Positions 27,178-35,492 of a stretch of DNA of 64,000 nt are shown here, piece after piece. The stretch's first letter is position 1, and every line of letters begins with the position of its first letter. A model generated the notes under the pieces. That model was not told the DNA's origin and did not search any database. It saw only the letters and a list, made by a program, of their open reading frames with translations. This DNA is from Leptothermofonsia sp049200465 (GTDB lineage: Bacteria; Cyanobacteriota; Cyanobacteriia; Leptolyngbyales; Leptolyngbyaceae), in contig NZ_CP120836.1 in NCBI RefSeq assembly GCF_049200465.1, positions 4,588,001 to 4,652,000 of the forward strand. Direction: 5' to 3'. The position numbers and the translations under genes are program-made.

Positions 27178-28239
27178 TTACCCATCTACCCTCTCACCCT
27201 GCTCTAACAAGCGTCGCTGAATCTGTTTCAGGGACTGGTAGATCTCTGGCAGGCGGGCGTAGATTGCTGATGCTTTGAGATAAACCCGGTGGGGGACGGC
27301 GGGGCTGCCGGAAACAATTGCTCCTGGCTCAACATTACAGTGAATACCTGCCTGGGCGGCTGCCTGCGCTCCGTCCCCAATCATTGCTTGATTGGCAACC
27401 CCTGCCTGCCCTCCTAAGAAGACTCGGTTGCCAATCCTGACACCCCCTGCCATGCCAACCTGAGCAGCAAAGGCACAGTTCTGCCCAATCTGGCAGCCAT
27501 GTCCAATGTGGACCAGGTTATCGAGTTTGGTGTTGCGGGCAATACGGGTTTCGCCAACGGCGGGGCGGTCAATGGTTGAGTTACAACCCACTTCAACTCC
27601 GTCTTCCAGGATGACCCGACCGGACTGTTCCATCTTGTACCAGCCTTCAGGCGTGGGCACAAAGCCAAAGCCTTCGGAGCCAATAACTGCGCCACTGTGA
27701 ATGACACAATCGGCTCCGATCTGGGCCCGTTCATGAACCACACAATTAGCATGGAGGGTTGTGCGATCGCCCACCTGTGCTCCTGGATAAACCACCACAT
27801 TGGGATGGATGCAGACGCGATCGCCAATTGTGACCCCTGCCTGAATGACAACATGGGCCCCGATCGCAACCTCCTGCCCGATCGTTGCCGAAGGATCAAT
27901 CACCGCCGTTGGATGAATTGCAGGAGCCGGTTTGAAGGGTTGATAGAAGAGGGCGATCGCCTGCGCAAACGCCAGTCTGGGATCCTTCGCTTCGATCCAG
28001 GCGATTCCCCGCTCTGTCGCTTGAGCCTGAAGCGCTAAATTCTTTGGCAGAATTAATGCACTGGCTTTTGTCGTCTGAACCTGGGAGGCAAATTTTCCAC
28101 CATCGATATAGCTGAGACTGCCAGGAGCAGCGACATCAATCGGCGCAACGCCAGTAATTTCCAGATCCTCCTTCCCATGGGACAGCAGAGATTGGGAATT
28201 GACAGAGCTCAGTTTTTCAACCAGTTCGCTAAATTTCAT
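27178..28239 (-). CDS. lpxD: UDP-3-O-acylglucosamine N-acyltransferase
   Basis: A 353-residue LpxD of lipid A synthesis. The N-terminal uridine-binding domain (residues 1-100) is followed by left-handed beta-helix hexapeptide repeats (for example IGQEVAIGAHVVIQAGVTIG) and a C-terminal helix. The His of VHIGHGCQIG is the likely catalytic base. Many cyanobacteria keep lpx genes although their lipopolysaccharide lacks Kdo. It is convergent with the SDR gene (85 bp apart). Confidence 0.93.
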   Translation of the reverse strand: MKFSELVEKLSSVNSQSLLSHGKEDLEITGVAPIDVAAPGSLSYIDGGKFASQVQTTKASALILPKNLALQAQATERGIAWIEAKDPRLAFAQAIALFYQPFKPAPAIHPTAVIDPSATIGQEVAIGAHVVIQAGVTIGDRVCIHPNVVVYPGAQVGDRTTLHANCVVHERAQIGADCVIHSGAVIGSEGFGFVPTPEGWYKMEQSGRVILEDGVEVGCNSTIDRPAVGETRIARNTKLDNLVHIGHGCQIGQNCAFAAQVGMAGGVRIGNRVFLGGQAGVANQAMIGDGAQAAAQAGIHCNVEPGAIVSGSPAVPHRVYLKASAIYARLPEIYQSLKQIQRRLLEQGERVDG

Positions 28240-28306
28240 TGTCAGTGGTTAGGCGATCGGCAAAAGAGGTATCCGTGTTACTTCGAACGGCGGCCTGACT
28301 TGAGAA

Positions 28307-28340
28307 GGGCGAATAGCTATCAGCCAACAGCTAATCGCCC
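28307..28340. other. hairpin upstream of lpxD
   Basis: GGGCGAATAGCT and AGCTAATCGCCC pair at 11 of 12 positions around a 10-base loop, followed on the plus strand by ATTTTC. Both neighbouring genes are on the minus strand, where no T run follows, so a terminator role is doubtful. Confidence 0.35.
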
Positions 28341-28363
28341 ATTTTCATTCGTGGCGCTGCATA

Positions 28364-28456
28364 TATAGCGATCCTATCTGGATTGTTAAGAGGGATTTTG
28401 CAGGAATCCCCTTTCACCAAGCCCTTTCATTTCACGAATCATTCAGGACTGCTATA
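28364..28456 (+). repeat. family E miniature element, copy 1
   Basis: An 89-bp element between TA pairs, with inverted ends TAGCGATCCT and AGGACTGCTA and an internal hairpin (GGGATTTTGCAGGAATCCC). A related copy, enlarged by an insert, lies at 53476-53681. Confidence 0.65.
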
Positions 28457-28534
28457 GTTCATAGTGGCTAGTTTAACCTGTTTGAATTGTTCTCTCCTCA
28501 TGAACCTTTAGAAGGCACCGCTAATGGCTGAACA

Positions 28535-29716
28535 TTAACCCTTAATACAAACCACCTGCTTCAGAGTTGCCACCACTTCAACCAAATCTGCCTGGTTTGC
28601 CATCACCTGTTCAATCGGCTTGTACGCCCCCGGAATTTCATCCAGTACGCCCCGATCTTTCCGACACTCGACCCCCTGCGTCTGTTGGATCAAGTCATCC
28701 AGGCTGAAGTGTTCCTTCGCCTTATTGCGAGACATCAGGCGCCCCGCACCGTGAGAGCAAGAGCAATAGCTATCTACATTTCCCTTACCCTTGACAATGA
28801 ATGACCTGGTTCCCATACTACCGGGAATAATTCCGTAATCGGTTTCGCGGGCACGCACAGCCCCTTTGCGGGTTACATACACATCCTCACCGAAATGGCG
28901 TTCCCGCTCGGCATAGTTGTGGTGACAGTTCACTTCCAGCAAGGGCTTCATGGGCTTGCCACCAGCCAGATGCTTTTCCACCACTCGCTTAAAGCGGTTC
29001 ATCATCACCACTCGGTTAAAGAAGGCATACCCCTGTGCCCACTGAAGATCTCGCCAGTACGACTCAAACTCTGGAGTGCCTTGAACGAAATGGGCCAAAT
29101 CAGGATCAGGAAGTTTCGCTCCGGCTATCTTCGCCAACTCTTTTGCGGTTTCGATATGACGCTGCGCCAGAGCATTACCAATGTGGCGGGAACCGGAGTG
29201 CAACATCAACCAAACGTTTTCTTCCTCATCCAGACACACTTCGATGAAGTGGTTGCCGCCACCGAGAGAACCCATCTGCCGCATAGCCTTCGATTCAAGG
29301 TCCTTTACGCGAGGATGCAATTCCTTAAACTGTCGCCAACCCTGCCAGTTGGAAACCGCTTTATCGATTTCTTTATTTTCGTTGAAGCCAACTGGAATAG
29401 CCGCTTCAAGGTCCAGTCGAATTGGCTTTAACTTGCCCTCAAGCTGAGTTGCCGTATAGGGAGTTTTGACAGCGCACATGCCGCAACCAATATCTACCCC
29501 AACCGCAGCGGGAATAATGGCGTCCCTAGTAGCAATGACACTACCAACCAGGGCTCCTTTGCCAAGGTGAACATCGGGCATCAATGAAACATGCTTAAAC
29601 ACGAAGGGGAGGGAAGCCACATTACGCGCCATGCGAGCTTCATCCTGTCCCAATTCATGGCCTGCCCAGGATAAGACTGGAGCAGGAGTTGATAAATCTA
29701 GCAGCTTGTAAGGCAT
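28535..29716 (-). CDS. rtcB: RtcB-type RNA ligase
   Basis: A 393-residue RtcB that joins RNA 2',3'-cyclic phosphate (or 3'-phosphate) and 5'-OH ends using GTP and manganese. Start ATG 29716 (MPYKLLDLST); the open frame upstream runs into a repeat. Metal ligands are visible in GVDIGCGM, GGGNHFIE and the later His residues, and the guanylylated His lies in SHGAGR near residue 330. The role in bacteria is RNA repair or release from toxin cleavage. No RtcA or archease gene is adjacent. Confidence 0.92.
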   Translation of the reverse strand: MPYKLLDLSTPAPVLSWAGHELGQDEARMARNVASLPFVFKHVSLMPDVHLGKGALVGSVIATRDAIIPAAVGVDIGCGMCAVKTPYTATQLEGKLKPIRLDLEAAIPVGFNENKEIDKAVSNWQGWRQFKELHPRVKDLESKAMRQMGSLGGGNHFIEVCLDEEENVWLMLHSGSRHIGNALAQRHIETAKELAKIAGAKLPDPDLAHFVQGTPEFESYWRDLQWAQGYAFFNRVVMMNRFKRVVEKHLAGGKPMKPLLEVNCHHNYAERERHFGEDVYVTRKGAVRARETDYGIIPGSMGTRSFIVKGKGNVDSYCSCSHGAGRLMSRNKAKEHFSLDDLIQQTQGVECRKDRGVLDEIPGAYKPIEQVMANQADLVEVVATLKQVVCIKG

Positions 29717-29754
29717 CGTTTTAAGAAAAGTTGTTAGTTGTTGGTTGTTAGAGT

Positions 29755-29846
29755 GTTCACAAACTATTTGTGAACAAGGGGTGGTGGTGGCGAAGCTCCC
29801 GCACTCTCTTAAAACTAATGTCCTAAGCAACTTGGTGACAGCTATA
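29755..29846 (+). repeat. family C miniature element, copy 1
   Basis: Right end AATGTCCTAAGCAAC then GTGACAGCTATA is shared with 8680-8795, 38993-39098 and 40206-40250. The left end begins with the perfect palindrome GTTCACAAACTATTTGTGAAC. Confidence 0.6.
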
Positions 29847-29849
29847 CCT

Positions 29850-30056
29850 TAAGTAGCTAGACGCAATTAAATTAAAGGTGATTCCGGGAGTAGAGGGGGT
29901 GAAACCTCCTACCTAAGGGCGCAGCCCCCAATCCCTCTTCCTACAGTTAATTATGGCAGCGTTGCTGAATTTGGGTATGAAATAGATTGCTGTATGCTCG
30001 AAACTTCGTTTCGATTCATACTGCTTTTCAGTAACACCATTATGGCTATCTACTTA
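29850..30056 (+). repeat. family B miniature element, copy 3, carrying a nested family D copy
   Basis: Family B ends AGTAGCTAGACGCAATTAAA and GGCTATCTACT lie between TA pairs (29850-29851 and 30055-30056). Inside, at the family B right end, an 82-bp family D copy (29957-30038) is flanked by the direct repeat ATTATGG (29950-29956 and 30039-30045). Removing D and one ATTATGG restores a normal B right end. Confidence 0.8.
29957..30038 (+). repeat. family D element, copy 3, nested in family B
   Basis: CAGCGTTGCTGAATTTGGG to CTTTTCAGTAACACC, 82 bp, with the palindrome CTCGAAACTTCGTTTCGA in the middle. The flanking 7-bp duplication shows it moved into a pre-existing family B element. Confidence 0.78.
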
Positions 30057-30105
30057 TTTGCATCACTACATCCTATACCTCACAATCAAATCCAGAGGTT
30101 GGAGT

Positions 30106-31518
30106 TTACTGATTTGAAAACCGTTGTAGGAAAGCGACACATTCCATATGGGCAGTCTGGGGGAAAAAGTCGGCGGGCTGGACTTGCTGAAGGGCGTATC
30201 GCCTGGATTGGGTCAACAGTTTGAGGTCGCGGGCGAGGGTGGCGGGGTTGCAACTGACGTAGACGATGTGATCAGGTCGTAGGGTTTGTAGTGCAGTGAT
30301 AACGGCTGGATCGCAGCCTCGACGGGGTGGGTCAAGCAGTACAATGTGGGGCTGAAGGTTTAAGTGAGGCAGGGTTGCTTCAACTGCCCCTGTTTGAAAG
30401 TCAACGTTCTCGATCTGATTGAGGGTTGCATTTTGCCAGGCTTGTTCGATCGCCTCTGCCTGTACTTCCAGTCCGATCGCCCGCTTTACTCGTTTTGCCA
30501 GTGGTAAAGTCAGTGTTCCAATGCCACAGTAGGCATCAACTAGAACTTCATCCCCCTGTAGCTGTAGCCGCTCTAAAATCAGTTTTAATAAGGCTTCTGC
30601 TTGCTCCGTATTGACTTGAAAGAAGGTGTCCGGTCGGATTTGAAATTTCAATCCGGCCAGTTCTTCTGTAAGGTAAGGTTGACCGGCAATGCAGCGGGTG
30701 TCTGCTCCAAAAATCGCGTTAGTGCGATCGGGGTTAATGTTCAACAACACCCCTACCAACTCTGGGTAGCGATGGAGCCAGGTTTGAGCCTGATCTTCTA
30801 AACCAGCCAGATTGCCATCTTTAGAAACCAGCGTCAGCAAAATTTCCCCTGTACGACGACCGATACGCAAGCTCAAATGGCGCAGTTTGCTGCGATGGTT
30901 TTTCTCGTCATAGATGCCCCATCCCCGCTCCTGAATATCCTGTTTTACTTCTGCCAGTAGAGGATTGAGCCGTGAGTCCTGAATCGGGCATTGATTCAAA
31001 TTCACAATCTGGTGACTACCTTTCTGATAGTAACCGGCCTGCACCTGCCCTGTTGGAGATCGCCGCAGCGGATAGGTTGCTTTATTGCGGTAGCCCAACG
31101 GTTTACCCACTCCTAAAATGGGCTGAACTGGGGGGTGGGTGAACCCTCCAATTCGCTCCAGAGCTTGAACCACAATGTTTTGCTTGGCTACAAGTTGATA
31201 GGCATAGTCCACATGCTGCCACTGACAGCCCCCACACTTATCTGCCACGATGCAACGGGGACGAATGCGATGGGGAGACGGTTTCAGCAGTTCCTGAAGT
31301 TTGCCGTGGGCATACTGGGGCCTAACCCGTACCAGCCGCACCAGGGCGCGATCGCCCGTTACTGTATCCGGCACAAACACGACCCGATCACCAAAACGCC
31401 CCACCCCATCACCGCTGTCGCTCAGGTCAGCAATCTCCACTTCCACCAGTTGCCCCTGCTGCCAGAGGGCGTCAGATTTTGAATGCTGAATTTTGGAATT
31501 TAGCTCGGAACTAGTCAC
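30106..31518 (-). CDS. rlmD: 23S rRNA (uracil-5-)-methyltransferase, RlmD type
   Basis: A 470-residue RumA/RlmD-type enzyme that makes 5-methyluridine in 23S rRNA using SAM. It has an N-terminal TRAM domain (about 20-80), an iron-sulfur Cys cluster (RCIVADKCGGCQ), the SAM-binding motif DAYCGIGTLTLPLA, the LLDPPRRG motif and the catalytic Cys in VSCNPATLARDL. The start is GTG 31518, whose G is the last base of the upstream TAG stop, so translation is coupled to the pentapeptide gene. A target at U1939 and/or U747 is family knowledge. Confidence 0.9.
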   Translation of the reverse strand: MTSSELNSKIQHSKSDALWQQGQLVEVEIADLSDSGDGVGRFGDRVVFVPDTVTGDRALVRLVRVRPQYAHGKLQELLKPSPHRIRPRCIVADKCGGCQWQHVDYAYQLVAKQNIVVQALERIGGFTHPPVQPILGVGKPLGYRNKATYPLRRSPTGQVQAGYYQKGSHQIVNLNQCPIQDSRLNPLLAEVKQDIQERGWGIYDEKNHRSKLRHLSLRIGRRTGEILLTLVSKDGNLAGLEDQAQTWLHRYPELVGVLLNINPDRTNAIFGADTRCIAGQPYLTEELAGLKFQIRPDTFFQVNTEQAEALLKLILERLQLQGDEVLVDAYCGIGTLTLPLAKRVKRAIGLEVQAEAIEQAWQNATLNQIENVDFQTGAVEATLPHLNLQPHIVLLDPPRRGCDPAVITALQTLRPDHIVYVSCNPATLARDLKLLTQSRRYALQQVQPADFFPQTAHMECVAFLQRFSNQ

Positions 31519-32054
31519 TACGAATGCACACTCCCATCTGACAGAATTGCCCCCTTTAAATTTGCCCCTAGCAAATCGGTATGATCCATATTGGCCTGGG
31601 TCAGATTCACTTTTGTAAGAATCGCCCCACTGAGCCTGGCAGCTTTCAAATTAGCCCCATGCAAATTGGCTTCGTGCAGGTTCGCCTGTCGCAAGTTTGC
31701 CTCAATCAGTCCAGCCCAACTCAGATCAGCATGGCAGAGATCAGCCAGATGCAAGTCGGCTTTTTCCAAATTAGCGATGTAAAGAACAGCCCGGCTGAGA
31801 TTGGCTCGACTCAAATTGGCTCGCCCCAAGTTGGCAACGTGCAGGTTTGCCCCGCTTAAATCGGCATGGCTGAGATTGGTGTAGCTCAGATCGGCACCAT
31901 CTAGGTTAACGGCATGAAAGTCAACTCCTGCCAGGTTGACAGTACTGAGGTCCACCTCACTGAGGTCGATCACAAAATGGGGGTTGTGACGTCGCCAATC
32001 GTTCCAGCAGTCAACCCCCTGCTTTAGGAGCGCCAGATGCTCTGCGATCGCCAT
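31518..32054 (-). CDS. pentapeptide repeat protein
   Basis: A 178-residue protein starting at ATG 32054 (MAIAEHLALL). After a 30-residue helical lead (LKQGVDCWNDWRRHNPH) it consists almost entirely of A(D/N)Lxx pentapeptide repeats, about 27 in a row, which fold into a right-handed quadrilateral beta-helix. The lead matches that of many cyanobacterial pentapeptide proteins. Its stop overlaps the rlmD GTG start by one base. Function is unknown; DNA-mimic roles are known for only some family members. Confidence 0.9.
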   Translation of the reverse strand: MAIAEHLALLKQGVDCWNDWRRHNPHFVIDLSEVDLSTVNLAGVDFHAVNLDGADLSYTNLSHADLSGANLHVANLGRANLSRANLSRAVLYIANLEKADLHLADLCHADLSWAGLIEANLRQANLHEANLHGANLKAARLSGAILTKVNLTQANMDHTDLLGANLKGAILSDGSVHS

Positions 32055-32186
32055 AACAAAAACCTTATCTGGAATTTTAAGTTTAACACCTGGGGAAATG
32101 GAGTAGGAGCGTAATGGGGTGGGAGGGTGGATGAGTGGATAGCCCATCACGCGGTCACTCCATCACCCCTTACTTTCTCTAATAGC

Positions 32187-32301
32187 TAAGTAGCTAGGCG
32201 CAATTAAGGATAATTTCGGGGGTGGAGGGGGTGAAACCTTCTGCCTGGGGGCGCAGAGCCCCCACTCCCCCCTTGACAATATAATTATGGCCACCTACTT
32301 A
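32187..32301 (+). repeat. family B miniature element, copy 4
   Basis: A 111-bp copy between TA pairs, with ends AGTAGCTAGGCGCAATTAA and TAATTATGGCCACCTACT. It ends 13 bp after the stop of the histidine kinase gene and could act as its 3' hairpin. Confidence 0.8.
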
Positions 32302-32313
32302 ACAGCTAACAAC

Positions 32314-34011
32314 TTAAGAAGCGTTACTCTGGTGAACAGGAATTTCAATCACAAATTCGGTGCCCTGACCAGGTGCTGAAATGCACTGCAAGCGCCCTTT
32401 ATGAGTTTCTGTCACGATGTGGTAACTGATTGACATTCCCAAACCTGTTCCTTTGCCTACAGGTTTGGTTGTAAAGAACGGATCAAATAACCGTTGCTGA
32501 ATGGCTGGGCTCATTCCTGGTCCATTGTCGATGATGTGAATGACGACGTAAGCAGGAGCCAGAAGCCAGGAGTCAGAATTGGGAAGGATTTCGTTGCTTT
32601 TAACCTCGGTATGGATTCTGATAGTTGGTTGATCGAATGGCATCCGGGTTAGGGTTTTGGCAGGGGTGGAGGGTTCTTCTGCACCCAGACTCAATCCTTC
32701 CAGTGCTGTTAACGCACTGCCTGTGAAGCGAAACTGTTCTTCGAGGGCGTCTATCGCATTTGCCAAAATATTCATGAAAACCTGATTCAGTTGCCCTGCG
32801 TAGCATTGCACAAGGGGTAACTCACCATATTCCTTGATGACTTGAATCCCTGGTCGGTCAGTTTGGGGTTTGAGGCGGTTCTGCAAAATCATCAGGGTGG
32901 AATCGATCCCCTCATGGATATCGACGGCTTTAATGGCAGCTTCATCCAGTCGGGAGAAGGTGCGCAGCAATCGCACAATTTCGCGGATGCGTTCAGCCCC
33001 TAAACGCATCGAAGCAAATAGCTTGGGCAGATCTTCAGCAATAAAGTCTACTTCGATCAAAGCAGTTCTTTTCTGGATGGTAGGGGTTGGCGTTGGATAC
33101 TCTGTCTGATAAAGCTGGAGCAGATCTAGTAAATCTTCGACATAGCGACTGGCGTAGAGAAGGTTGCCGTGGATGAAGTTAACGGGATTATTAATTTCAT
33201 GGGCAACCCCTGCCACCAGTTGGCCCAGACTTGCCATTTTTTCAGTCTGAATCAGTTGCGGTGTGCGCTGAATTTCCTGCAATGCTTTTTCCAGTTCTTG
33301 CGCCTGCGCCTGGGCCTGAGCGGTGGCGGCACAGCTTTGTTCATACAGTTCTGCCTGATCAAGGGCGATCGCCAACTGATTTGCCACAGCTTGCAGCAAT
33401 TCCACTTCCTCTGCTTCCCACTCCCGCGTTTTCTCCCGGTGCAAACAATGGATCACTCCCAGCTGTTTGCTGCGAGTCTGCACAGGCAGCATTAACTGGG
33501 CATACTCCTCATAGACTGACTTCAAAAAGCTGGCTTCTGGGTAGGGCAGGGTATTGGGAGGCAATTCCTTCAAAAAAGCCTGATTAGCCGAATCAGCATC
33601 ACCGTTCATGGGATAGCGCTGCTGCAAGTTCTGAGTAATTGCAGCAGTATGAGATTCGCAGACTGCCTGAAAATTGGTCAACACGGGAGAGTACCACCAG
33701 AAAATACAGGCATCAATCTGCAACTGCTGCCGGATTTCAGTCACGGCAGTTGCAAGGATAGTTTCCAGATCAAGCGACTGCCGCACCTGAACCACCAGAC
33801 GGTTGAGCAGTTCTTTACGTTGAGCCAGTTGTCGATAGCGAGCTTCTGACAATGAAAGTTGATGGGCATGTTGCCTGACATCCGCCAATGCCTGTTCCAG
33901 CCTGGCTGATTTATCCAGGGTTTCCCGCTCGTAAACCTCCAGCAATTGTTCCAGGGCTGCAATCTGCTCTCGTAGTTGAGCAACTTCCTGGTTGGTATCA
34001 TTCCCTTTCAT
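32314..34011 (-). CDS. GAF-domain sensor histidine kinase
   Basis: A 565-residue soluble kinase. An N-terminal coiled coil (1-65) leads to a GAF domain (about 70-220), a second coiled coil (225-270) and the kinase core: phosphoacceptor His in GVAHEINNPVNF, N box (NQVFMNILANAID), G1 (IIDNGPGM), F box (LFDPFFTTKP) and G2 (GKGTGLGMS). There is no membrane segment and no cognate regulator nearby. Between residues about 485 and 500 an insert (LPNSDSWLLAP) is encoded by the heptamer-like sequence CAGGAGCCAGAAGCCAGGAG, also seen in intergenic spacers. It is similar in its core to the kinase at 40251-41276. Confidence 0.88.
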   Translation of the reverse strand: MKGNDTNQEVAQLREQIAALEQLLEVYERETLDKSARLEQALADVRQHAHQLSLSEARYRQLAQRKELLNRLVVQVRQSLDLETILATAVTEIRQQLQIDACIFWWYSPVLTNFQAVCESHTAAITQNLQQRYPMNGDADSANQAFLKELPPNTLPYPEASFLKSVYEEYAQLMLPVQTRSKQLGVIHCLHREKTREWEAEEVELLQAVANQLAIALDQAELYEQSCAATAQAQAQAQELEKALQEIQRTPQLIQTEKMASLGQLVAGVAHEINNPVNFIHGNLLYASRYVEDLLDLLQLYQTEYPTPTPTIQKRTALIEVDFIAEDLPKLFASMRLGAERIREIVRLLRTFSRLDEAAIKAVDIHEGIDSTLMILQNRLKPQTDRPGIQVIKEYGELPLVQCYAGQLNQVFMNILANAIDALEEQFRFTGSALTALEGLSLGAEEPSTPAKTLTRMPFDQPTIRIHTEVKSNEILPNSDSWLLAPAYVVIHIIDNGPGMSPAIQQRLFDPFFTTKPVGKGTGLGMSISYHIVTETHKGRLQCISAPGQGTEFVIEIPVHQSNAS

Positions 34012-34081
34012 ATAGCAGGTGACAGGGGTGAGGGATTAGGGGCTAGGGGCTAGTACCCAGCGGCATAACAACACATAGCTA

Positions 34082-34735
34082 TCATGAGGTCAGAGGCTTG
34101 CCCGTATAGTTCCACTTGAAAGGTTTGGCCATGGTGCGATTGAAGTAGTCGATGAAGTCAAGAATCTTGGCTCTGAGCTGAGCTTGACTAGTGAAACTGG
34201 TCCGTCGCAGCAACTTGCGCCTGAGAATGGAGAACCAGATTTCGATTGGGTTGAGCCAGGAGCAATGCTTTGGGGTGAAATGTATGACCAGGCGGTGCTG
34301 TGGATTGCTCAAGAAAGCAGCCCGGGTGGCCATCGATTTCAGGATGCCGGATTTGCCTTTGCGCCCTAACGGCGGTGGTTCGGGTTCCAGGGCGACCGCC
34401 AGTGGCACCAGAGCTACCGATTGGTGGGTGTTGAGACAGTCCATGACCAGATGAATTTTAGGGGCATCGGTGACTTGGGCGAGTAGGGCGTCGAGATGAG
34501 CCGCTAAATCTTGCTCGGTTCGGGTGTCGCCCACAGTCGCCTGGTCAATGCGTCCAGTGGCGACATTCAAGGTGGCAATCAGGCTTTGGGTGCCATGACG
34601 CTGGTACTCAAATTCCACCCGCACACAGCGTCCGGGTTTCATCTCAATATCCGGCATCACGCGCTCCAAGGCTTGGATGCCCGTCATTTCATCAAGACTG
34701 TAGGTCATCTCCCCACGTTCGGCCCGCGCAGCCAC
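34082..34735 (-). CDS. IS630 transposase, C-terminal (DDE) frame
   Basis: 217 residues holding the catalytic DDE domain: first Asp probably in the part read just upstream (SLDEMTG region), second in LVMDCLNTHQS, and the Glu in SWLNPIEIWFS. The natural beginning lies upstream in this frame (PDPDFATKV at about 34790), which is in the -1 frame of the upstream ORF. It is therefore the second half of a transposase made by frameshifting, or of a frame-broken one. Confidence 0.85.
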   Translation of the reverse strand: MAARAERGEMTYSLDEMTGIQALERVMPDIEMKPGRCVRVEFEYQRHGTQSLIATLNVATGRIDQATVGDTRTEQDLAAHLDALLAQVTDAPKIHLVMDCLNTHQSVALVPLAVALEPEPPPLGRKGKSGILKSMATRAAFLSNPQHRLVIHFTPKHCSWLNPIEIWFSILRRKLLRRTSFTSQAQLRAKILDFIDYFNRTMAKPFKWNYTGKPLTS

Positions 34736-35289
34736 TTGTTCGTAGACCTGGCAGATGTCTTGGACTTTGGTGGCAAAGTCCGGGTCGGGGGATGAAGCCA
34801 GTAGGGACTCTGGTGCGGTTTCAGTTCGGCTTCGGCTAACAAACGCCCGACAGGGCGACCACTGATCCGCGCCACAAGGCCTTGTTTGACCAGTTCATCG
34901 GCTAACTCTGGAGGGGTCCAGTGACTGATGGGGCGTCCAGAGTGCTCGGGCGGAGCACATGCGAGGGCATAGAGTTGAGTGATTTGCTCCAAGGTAAACG
35001 TGGCGGGGGCACCGGGACGGGGGGCATCGGCTAAGCGCTCCGACACTGGCAACTCACAGGTCTGTAGCGCTTGCCAGCAGCGCCGCCAACAGCGACTCAT
35101 CTGCTCCCCGATGCCGAGCTCTCGAGCAATCTGACCTTGGCTGTCTCCCTGGCTGGCACGCAGAATGATCTGCGCTCGCAATGCCAGTTGTTGGGGTGTA
35201 CTCGGTCGCTTCACCAACTGCTCTAGTTCGCGACGCTCGGATTCACTCACAATCAGGGCGGGAAGGGCAGGACCAGGCATCAGACTCAA
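34705..35289 (-). CDS. IS630 transposase, N-terminal (DNA-binding) frame
   Basis: 194 residues with helix-turn-helix motifs (RAQIILRASQGDSQGQIARELG and a second near SHWTPPELADELVKQG). Homology ends at SPYWLHPP near the run of five C at about 34790, where a -1 shift enters the DDE frame. The remaining 25 residues are out-of-frame. Many IS630 elements express the full transposase by ribosomal frameshifting at such a run; a deletion of one C is the alternative. Confidence 0.8.
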   Translation of the reverse strand: MSLMPGPALPALIVSESERRELEQLVKRPSTPQQLALRAQIILRASQGDSQGQIARELGIGEQMSRCWRRCWQALQTCELPVSERLADAPRPGAPATFTLEQITQLYALACAPPEHSGRPISHWTPPELADELVKQGLVARISGRPVGRLLAEAELKPHQSPYWLHPPTRTLPPKSKTSARSTNKWLRGPNVGR

Positions 35290-35339
35290 TCCTCCAACAC
35301 CGACTCCTTCAGGATATGCCCATTTCCGCCGCGCGGTAC

Positions 35340-35446
35340 TAGTAGTCCGTCAGGATAGATTTGAGGGATAACTCAAATCTACAAAACCCAATTCTCAGGT
35401 GTTTTGAGGGTTTTCAACCCATCAAAACAGTCTTGACAGACCACTA
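35340..35446. repeat. 107-bp TA-flanked miniature element next to IS630
   Basis: Fourteen-base ends CTAGTAGTCCGTCA (35339-35352) and TGACAGACCACTAG (35434-35447) are inverted repeats matching at 12 of 14 positions. TA lies at each edge, and the inside carries a small hairpin (ATTTGAGGGATAACTCAAAT). The IS630 element shares its left TA, so the insertion sequence has moved into or beside it. Confidence 0.65.
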
Positions 35447-35492
35447 GGGGATGCTTTAAGGGTGTTGAGGATTAGCGCTGAAAGCTGAGTAG

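Larger units (their letters stand above)
34051..35341 (-). mobile_element. IS630-type insertion sequence
   Basis: A 1287-bp element (34053-35339) with inverted ends GTACCCAGCGGC and GTACCGCGCGGC (10 of 12 matching) and a TA on each side (34051-34052 and 35340-35341), the target duplication expected of IS630. It carries two overlapping reading frames on the minus strand. Its right edge abuts a separate 107-bp miniature element. Confidence 0.8.

Noticed and set aside
28307..28340. Rho-independent terminator for rtcB
   Set aside because: The T-rich side is on the plus strand, opposite to the direction of rtcB and lpxD.
34082..34735. Two separate transposase genes
   Set aside because: The frames are the two halves of one IS630 transposase joined at a C5 run, as is usual for that family.
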